Below are positions 31,223-35,515 of a DNA stretch of 35,515 bases, one piece after another. Each line of letters begins with the position of its first letter. Positions within the stretch are counted from its first letter, which is position 1. The DNA is from JBDRKN01 sp043813955 (GTDB lineage: Bacteria > Patescibacteriota > Patescibacteriia > Patescibacteriales > Patescibacteriaceae). Made by a program: the position numbers and the translations under genes. The stretch spans positions 1 through 35,515 of the forward strand of contig JBDRKN010000033.1 in assembly GCA_043813955.1 (NCBI GenBank), written 5' to 3'. The notes under the pieces were generated by a model. It did not search any database. It saw only the letters and a program-made list of their open reading frames with translations, and was not told where the DNA came from.

Positions 31223-31265
31223 AAAAAAAACACCATCTTAAAATTATTTTTAAGTATGGTGTTTT
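31223..31265 (-). terminator. terminator of the barrel-like gene at 31272 (copy 2)
   Basis: Same hairpin as 30271-30313, identical over about 41 bp, followed by a T-run on the minus strand. Confidence 0.88.
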
Positions 31266-31271
31266 AAATTT

Positions 31272-32066
31272 TTAAAATCCGATTCTATAGCCAAGGCCAA
31301 TGCCTATATAACATCCAAAACCCTTGGTCAAATTTCCATTGGTCCAACCCAATCCGCCGATTAATATAAAAGCGAGATCAGTTACTTTAGTTAAGTAGGT
31401 ATAATCAGCGGCTATACTCAATGTCCAAATATCATCATTATAAATTATTGATATTGATTCTGCATCCGGAGGGTCTTTACAAGGAGAATAGCAAATTCTT
31501 TGTCGCGCCTGGATTAAACTAATATAACTGGTCTCTCCCTTAAGTTTAAGATAAAAATCAGAAAAAATTTCATAGCCTAAACTAAAAGAATAAGTAGGGT
31601 GGGTTATGTATGATATAAGGACATCTTCGCCTCCTTTTCTTTGAGAACCAAGTCGTCTATCATGATAGAAATATTTATCTTTGTCAAAAGGTGAGAAACC
31701 ATTGTCAAGTATATTAGAAATATTTAGCTCAAATACTCCAATAAACTTATGAAACCTATAGCCGACATAAATTTCCAAGAAAGGATCCAGATATTGTTTT
31801 CCTTCACTTTTGCCAAAGTGGACAATGGTTTCTTCGCCGTTCCGTAAAATAAATTTTCTAGTTGATAGCTCTTCAGGCAATTTGGGGGTCTGATGCAAAG
31901 AAAGGGCAAGAGGAGCCCAAATAGGAATAAAACCTATTATTAAATCATTCTTAAATTGCTCGGCTTCAGGCTTCAAAGGAGTCGCTAATTCCTTATCTTG
32001 AGCTATAAGTTGAATACAACTCAATATTAGAAAGTACGAATAAATGATAAAATATATCAATTTCAT
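31272..32066 (-). CDS. Exported beta-barrel-like protein with C-terminal aromatic
   Basis: 264 residues. Signal peptide up to LIAQDKEL (Ala-Gln, Bacteroidota-like). The mature part has strand-like segments: DPFLEIYVGYRFHKFIGVFE, YSFSLGYEIFSDFYLKLKGE, WTLSIAADYTYLTKVTDLAF, ILIGGLGWTNGNLTKG and the last strand GCYIGIGLGYRIGF, ending in Phe as outer-membrane proteins do for BAM recognition. The plan resembles the gene at 30343 (GxGWTNGxLTxG against GGWGYTKGELTDG), so they are probably distant paralogues. AGAGGTG lies 5 nt before the ATG. No BAM component is in the window. Confidence 0.68.
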   Translation of the reverse strand: MKLIYFIIYSYFLILSCIQLIAQDKELATPLKPEAEQFKNDLIIGFIPIWAPLALSLHQTPKLPEELSTRKFILRNGEETIVHFGKSEGKQYLDPFLEIYVGYRFHKFIGVFELNISNILDNGFSPFDKDKYFYHDRRLGSQRKGGEDVLISYITHPTYSFSLGYEIFSDFYLKLKGETSYISLIQARQRICYSPCKDPPDAESISIIYNDDIWTLSIAADYTYLTKVTDLAFILIGGLGWTNGNLTKGFGCYIGIGLGYRIGF

Positions 32067-32175
32067 GACTTCACCTCTTGCTATATTAGTAATATTGTAA
32101 ATGAACTTTTGCCTCTAGTTTAACAAGAATTGCAAAAAAGTCAATATACTGCAAAGTTTAGAACTTACATCTACG

Positions 32176-32246
32176 CACGGGATGAGGGAATCGAACCCCC
32201 GGCTCAACTTTTGGAAAGTCGTGTGTTGCCACTACACTAATCCCGC
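32176..32246 (-). tRNA. trnW: tRNA-Trp (CCA)
   Basis: Full cloverleaf on the minus strand. The acceptor GCGGGAT/ATCCCGT has a first G-U pair. D arm GTGT/ACAC; anticodon stem CGACT/AGTTG with loop TTCCAAA, anticodon CCA. T arm GGGGG-TTCGATT-CCCTC; G73 discriminator. CCA is not encoded. The gene lies directly after rpmG. Confidence 0.95.
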
Positions 32247-32249
32247 AAA

Positions 32250-32267
32250 AGCCCCTGAACTGGGGCT
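32250..32267 (-). terminator. hairpin between rpmG and tRNA-Trp
   Basis: AGCCCC (32250-32255) and GGGGCT (32262-32267) pair around a 6-nt loop; TTTT follows on the minus strand and runs straight into the tRNA 5' end at 32246. It may be a weak terminator, or a spacer hairpin if the tRNA is cut from the rpmG transcript. Confidence 0.6.
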
Positions 32268-32271
32268 AACT

Positions 32272-32427
32272 TTATTTAGTCTCTTTATGAACAGTATGCT
32301 TTTTACAATGCTTGCAATGTTTTTTTAATTCAATCCTCTCTTTATGCAGTTTTTTATTCTTTCTGGAAAAATAATTTACAGTCTTGCATTCTGTGCATTC
32401 TAACTTGATCATGTTGTCTTGGGACAT
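32272..32427 (-). CDS. rpmG: 50S ribosomal protein L33
   Basis: 51 residues. Zinc-ribbon form: MIKLECTECKTVNYFSRKNK with the first C-x2-C (Cys11, Cys14), HKERIELKKHCKHCKKHTVH with the second (Cys38, Cys41), ending KETK. L33 sits near the E site of the large subunit. The Cys-containing type needs zinc, and no Cys-free paralogue is in this window. It lies between tRNA-Tyr and tRNA-Trp, an arrangement like the tRNA-Trp/rpmG/secE/nusG clusters of many bacteria, though secE and nusG are not here. Confidence 0.95.
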   Translation of the reverse strand: MSQDNMIKLECTECKTVNYFSRKNKKLHKERIELKKHCKHCKKHTVHKETK

Positions 32428-32452
32428 AAAATTTGTTTATTTTTTACTTTAG

Positions 32453-32535
32453 TGGGCCGGGCAGGATTCGAACCTGCGTAGTCGTAAGACGCGAGATTTA
32501 CAGTCTCGTACATTTGACCGCTCTGTCACCGACCC
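32453..32535 (-). tRNA. trnY: tRNA-Tyr (GTA)
   Basis: Class II tRNA on the minus strand. Acceptor GGGTCGG/CCGGCCC; anticodon stem CGAGA/TCTCG with loop CTGTAAA, anticodon GTA. It has the long variable arm CGTCTTACGACTACG expected of bacterial tRNA-Tyr, T arm CAGG-TTCGAAT-CCTG, and A73. CCA is not encoded. Confidence 0.95.
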
Positions 32536-32610
32536 ATATATTAAAAATTAGTGGTTTACCACTACGACTATATAATATAAGGTTTTAGGCTAAAAGTCAA
32601 TATTAGGAAT

Positions 32611-33084
32611 TTAACTAATCTTTGGGTTATATTGGCGATATTTTACTCCAGCTAGATCAAATAATTGCCTGGCAGCAACAGACATGTCTGAATCATGATA
32701 TTTGTCACTATCATAGATTACTTCTTTAATGCCTGTTTGAATAATCGTTTTAGCGCATTCATTGCAAGGAAACAGCGTGCAATACAATTTACAGTCTTTG
32801 GTAATATTGTTTGCATTATAAATAGCATTTTCTTCAGCATGGCAGACATAGGCATATTTAGTATTAACCCAGCTGCCTTGATGATCCCACGGATCCCATG
32901 GCAAGGCATTATTATCAATGCCTCTTGGCCAGCCATTATATCCTAATCCAACAGCAACATTATCTTGGTTAACAACTACTGCGCCATTTTGAGTATTAGG
33001 ATCTTTAGAGCGCTGCGCTATGACATAGGCCATGCGCATAAAGCACTCATCCCAGGAAATATAATCTTGTCTTGGTCCTTGCAT
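32611..33084 (-). CDS. dCMP deaminase family protein
   Basis: 157 residues. Zinc-dependent deaminase fold: QDYISWDECFMRMAYVIAQR, DPNTQNGAVVVNQDNVAVG, then the active site CHAEENAIYN (His82 ligand, Glu84 proton shuttle) and TLFPCNECAKTIIQTGI (Cys107, Cys110 ligands), then EVIYDSDKYHDSDMSVAARQ. It converts dCMP to dUMP, a route to dTMP. ComE operon protein 2 is the same family, and substrate choice between dCMP and related pyrimidines cannot be settled by eye. The insert NGWPRGIDNNALPWDPWDHQ between core strands is usual for dCMP deaminases. Confidence 0.92.
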   Translation of the reverse strand: MQGPRQDYISWDECFMRMAYVIAQRSKDPNTQNGAVVVNQDNVAVGLGYNGWPRGIDNNALPWDPWDHQGSWVNTKYAYVCHAEENAIYNANNITKDCKLYCTLFPCNECAKTIIQTGIKEVIYDSDKYHDSDMSVAARQLFDLAGVKYRQYNPKIS

Positions 33085-33140
33085 AAATTTTAATTTAAAT
33101 ATTGATATTTTAAACTTAACATATTTATTTTCTTTTGCAA

Positions 33141-33171
33141 AATAAAAACCTGCCTATTTATTTTAGGCAGG
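33141..33171 (-). terminator. terminator of the small membrane protein gene
   Basis: CCTGCCTA (33149-33156) and TAGGCAGG (33164-33171), 8-bp perfect stem, followed by TTTTT on the minus strand. Confidence 0.88.
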
Positions 33172-33182
33172 ATTTTAAAAAT

Positions 33183-33527
33183 TTACTGTATTATTATTTC
33201 CTTACGGCTATCAGATGGATTTAATGTATCGCATTTGCAAAGCCATCTAAAAAAAATAAATGAGGCAAGGAATAAAGCAGCGATAGCTAGTGGATAAAAA
33301 ATAATAAATATCCATTTTTCATATTGGAAAAAGCTTGCTGCAAAAACTCCTGCAAAAATGCCAAGCGAAAGGAAGGCAAGATAAATTTTGCCTGCATTAG
33401 GCTTGATTAAAGCCCCCACAGTCATTGGAACTATAAAACTAATTGACGGAGCTCCTATTGCTAAAAGAAAAGCAGATAATGCTGATAAAAATACGAAAAG
33501 AGCCTTTATTGAAAAACTTTGGTTCAT
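33183..33527 (-). CDS. Small membrane protein of unknown function
   Basis: 114 residues with about four hydrophobic helices (about 8-24, 27-42, 46-68, 72-94) and a short polar C-terminus containing CKCDTLNPSDSRKE. I do not recognise a family. Helices rich in Ala, Phe and Ile with few charges suggest a simple integral membrane protein. It has a private terminator and faces dedA across a divergent region, so it is probably expressed alone. Confidence 0.7.
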   Translation of the reverse strand: MNQSFSIKALFVFLSALSAFLLAIGAPSISFIVPMTVGALIKPNAGKIYLAFLSLGIFAGVFAASFFQYEKWIFIIFYPLAIAALFLASFIFFRWLCKCDTLNPSDSRKEIIIQ

Positions 33528-33612
33528 AATCTTGCTCCAAATAAACTTAAAAATAGTTATTAAAAAGAACTACTTTAAAATAAACATATTTTTTTAAATG
33601 TGTCAATTTGAT

Positions 33613-33641
33613 TTGCCATTATGCCTTAAATAAGCTATTAT
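33613..33641 (+). promoter_or_regulatory. promoter of dedA-MFS
   Basis: TTGCCA (33613-33618), 17-bp spacer, TATTAT (33636-33641). A start near 33648 supports the ATG at 33662 rather than an upstream frame extension. Confidence 0.6.
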
Positions 33642-33661
33642 TTAAAGAGAAAAATAAATTT

Positions 33662-34270
33662 ATGCTTGCATTTGTCAATTATTTGCTAGATCTGTTTGGA
33701 CAACTGGGATATGGCGGAATTATTGCCTTAATGACAATAGAAAGCTCGTTTATTCCATTTCCTTCAGAGCTTGTTATTCCTCCAGCAGGATATTTGGCCA
33801 GCCAGGGCCAATTTAATTTAACTCTGGTTATTCTATCAGGAACTCTTGGAAGCCTGCTAGGCGCTTTAGCTAATTATTATCTGGCAAAATTATTAGGACG
33901 AACCGTAATTTATGCTTTTGCCAAAACTAAGTTTGCCAAGTGGATGTTAATCAAGCCGTCAAAAATAGAACGAGCAGAAAAATACTTTCTCAAATACGGC
34001 AATATTTCTACTTTTATAGGGCGTCTAGTTCCGGGTGTCAGGCAGCTGATCTCAATTCCAGCCGGCCTGGCTAAAATGAAGCTGCGCAATTTTATTATCT
34101 ACACAGTCTTGGGCGCTCTGATCTGGAATACTGTTCTGGCTGTTCTTGGATATTGGATGGGGTCTAATAAGGGAATGCTTAATCAGCTTGAATATTTATC
34201 TTTAATCGGCTTTGGCTTATTTATTTTATTGCTGATTTACATTATAATTAACCATAGACGTAAACATTAA
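33662..34270 (+). CDS. DedA family (VTT/SNARE-associated) membrane protein
   Basis: 202 residues from the ATG at 33662 (MLAFVNYLLDLFGQLGYGGI); the frame is open further upstream but that part precedes the promoter. Family signatures: ESSFIPFPSELVIPPAGYLA (re-entrant loop with the conserved E and PS), GSLLGALANYYLAKLLGRTV, FIGRLVPGVRQLISIPAGLA, KMKLRNFIIYTVLGALIWNT. DedA proteins recycle undecaprenyl phosphate or other lipids across the membrane and affect membrane potential and envelope stability. It is followed 3 nt later by an MFS gene and probably shares its transcript. Confidence 0.93.
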   Translation: MLAFVNYLLDLFGQLGYGGIIALMTIESSFIPFPSELVIPPAGYLASQGQFNLTLVILSGTLGSLLGALANYYLAKLLGRTVIYAFAKTKFAKWMLIKPSKIERAEKYFLKYGNISTFIGRLVPGVRQLISIPAGLAKMKLRNFIIYTVLGALIWNTVLAVLGYWMGSNKGMLNQLEYLSLIGFGLFILLLIYIIINHRRKH

Positions 34271-34273
34271 GTT

Positions 34274-35446
34274 ATGCATCAGATCAAAACCAAGATCAGG
34301 AATTTTAAGCTGATTTATTTTTTAGTTTTCTTTATATCCATAGCTGACGCTCTGGCCGGATATATTCAGTCTTCCTACCTTAATGAATACGTTTCTTTAA
34401 GCAACATTGGCTTAATCATAGCTGCTGCTTCTTTAATAGTTTTAATTATTACACTATTCTACCACCAGCTGGTTATTAAGATTTCTAATTACAGGATAAC
34501 TATTGTTTTATTCATATTATCTATTATTTCCTGCTACCTATTATATACAGGCCAATCCCCAACTATTATATTAACTGCTTTTATAATCCGCTATGTCTGT
34601 TTTATGTTCTTGGCTACCAGCATGGATATCTTTTTAGAAAATATCTCAGATAATGCGCATACTGGGGCAATTAGAACAAAATTTTTAACCATTATCAATA
34701 TTGCCTGGCTGGCTTCTCCAATAATAATGAGCAAAATTGTTGGTGTTGAAAATAATTATCATACTATTTATCTGGTTGGAGCTGTAATTTTGACTATTAT
34801 TTTATTTGTCATATTAGCTAACAAGCGCTATTTAAAACATTCTGTCAATTACAAAAAACATGATATTAAAAAAGCTTTTAGCTTAATGTGGAAAAGAAAA
34901 AATATTCTTGCTGTATTCCGCTCCAGCGTGCTATTAAACTTTTTCTATTTTGTGGTCAGCATATATATTCCAATATATCTGCATCAGCAAATAGGATTGT
35001 CATGGCAGGTTTTAGGAATTATGTTTACAATAATGCTGCTTCCGTTTGTATTATTTCAAATTCCAGCAGGTATTCTTGCTGACAAATATATTGGGGAAAA
35101 AGAAATGTTAATCTCTGGCCATTTTATAATGGCTCTGTCCATGGGCTTGATTTTCGCAACTACGACAAGCAATGTAATTATCTGGGGCAGCTTGCTGTTT
35201 TTAAGCAGGATAGGCGCTGCCTTAGCCGAGGCAATGCAGGAAACATATTTTTACAAGCAGGTAAGCATAAGGGATGTTGACCTTATAAGCTTATTCAGAA
35301 GGTCAAGATCATTAGGCTGGCTTACAGCAGCCATTGTCTCATTTGTGGCTCTCAAATTCTTAGCCATGCCATATCTTTTTGCAATCATTGGAATTATATT
35401 ATTCATCAACTGTCTGAGCCTGGGAAAGTTAGTTGATACAAAATAG
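34274..35446 (+). CDS. Major facilitator superfamily transporter
   Basis: 390 residues with about 12 TM helices split by a charged loop near residues 185-210 (KRYLKHSVNYKKHDIKKAFS). The MFS motif A area after TM8 reads GILADKYIGEKEMLISGHFI, close to the usual GxLaDrxGrk. TM1 (YFLVFFISIADALAGYIQSS) and TM7 (SVLLNFFYFVVSIYIPIYLH) look normal. The substrate is unknown; no binding-site motif singles out sugar, drug or amino acid transport. It lies 3 nt after dedA, so the two are co-transcribed, and a terminator follows. Confidence 0.88.
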   Translation: MHQIKTKIRNFKLIYFLVFFISIADALAGYIQSSYLNEYVSLSNIGLIIAAASLIVLIITLFYHQLVIKISNYRITIVLFILSIISCYLLYTGQSPTIILTAFIIRYVCFMFLATSMDIFLENISDNAHTGAIRTKFLTIINIAWLASPIIMSKIVGVENNYHTIYLVGAVILTIILFVILANKRYLKHSVNYKKHDIKKAFSLMWKRKNILAVFRSSVLLNFFYFVVSIYIPIYLHQQIGLSWQVLGIMFTIMLLPFVLFQIPAGILADKYIGEKEMLISGHFIMALSMGLIFATTTSNVIIWGSLLFLSRIGAALAEAMQETYFYKQVSIRDVDLISLFRRSRSLGWLTAAIVSFVALKFLAMPYLFAIIGIILFINCLSLGKLVDTK

Positions 35447-35456
35447 AAAAAATAAA

Positions 35457-35479
35457 AAAACAGAATTCATATCTGTTTT
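35457..35479 (+). terminator. terminator of dedA-MFS
   Basis: AAAACAGA (35457-35464) and TCTGTTTT (35472-35479), 8-bp stem with a 7-nt loop, followed by GTTTG and then a T-run. Confidence 0.7.
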
Positions 35480-35481
35480 GT

Positions 35482-35509
35482 TTGACATTTTTTTAGATTA
35501 TAGTATTAT
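35482..35509 (+). promoter_or_regulatory. promoter for a gene beyond the window
   Basis: TTGACA (35482-35487, consensus -35), 16-bp spacer, TATTAT (35504-35509). It would drive a plus-strand gene starting after 35515. Confidence 0.55.
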
Positions 35510-35515
35510 ATAATT

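Overview
The window is an AT-rich stretch that reads like a member of the Candidate Phyla Radiation (Patescibacteria). The inference rests on several things. A giant low-complexity S-layer-type protein has the N-terminal module style seen in these lineages. An ECF sigma factor is paired with a DUF5667 membrane partner. A pilin carries a Cys-rich tail. Genes are compact and tightly packed, often with no Shine-Dalgarno sequence. TGA is used as a stop (MNT gene, rseP), so the code appears standard. The exact phylum cannot be fixed from this sequence.

Layout, left to right. (1) 1-540: remains of a hicBA toxin-antitoxin pair, with intact hicB and a frameshifted, truncated hicA. (2) 599-6550: secretion operon secA-secD-secF on the minus strand; SecD carries an inserted parvulin-type prolyl isomerase region. 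(3) 6560-8981: a lexA-KilA-N-dinD cluster, which looks like a small SOS unit driven by a near-consensus lexA promoter. (4) 8991-13134: housekeeping operon holB, BNR-repeat lipoprotein, frr, rseP, hpf. (5) 13160-15145: accessory genes, namely an MNT nucleotidyltransferase with a very short HEPN-like partner and an AlbA_2/Schlafen-type regulator. (6) 15218-18008: cell-surface genes (GtrA, a coiled-coil protein with Ca-binding repeats, a TPR protein), interrupted by a BRO-family pseudogene fused to a duplicated promoter and N-terminus. (7) 18054-25020: the S-layer gene with a long structured leader, then a methyltransferase, a DUF5667 protein and an ECF sigma factor, all on the minus strand. (8) 25021-26984: a plus-strand island with a promoter, three 41-bp repeats each holding a perfect 20-bp palindrome, an excisionase-type HTH gene, and a pilin-like gene with 36 cysteines. 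(9) 27013-28815: HU, a PD-(D/E)XK nuclease with a possible Fe-S site, and a membrane-anchored FKBP. (10) 28870-32066: four signal-peptide genes, two of them beta-barrel-like, each with a strong Shine-Dalgarno site and its own terminator, unlike most of the window. (11) 32176-33527: tRNA-Trp, rpmG, tRNA-Tyr, dCMP deaminase, a small membrane protein. (12) 33613-35515: dedA and an MFS transporter on the plus strand, then a promoter for a gene beyond the edge.

How it fits together: much of the window concerns export and the cell surface. SecADF moves proteins out. Two separate exported prolyl isomerases (the SecD insert and the FKBP) could fold them. The products include S-layer, pilin, lipoprotein, TPR and barrel-like proteins. 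An ECF sigma/DUF5667 pair beside the S-layer gene is a reasonable envelope sensor. Promoters are easy to read (TTGNNN, 16-17 bp, TATAAT), and several sit so close to the ATG that the mRNA would be leaderless.

The best candidates for something undescribed are the triple-palindrome leader with its HTH gene and Cys-rich pilin, the SecD-parvulin fusion, the exported barrel cassette in an apparent monoderm, and the structured S-layer leader. All promoter, terminator and family calls were made by reading the sequence; no database search was run.
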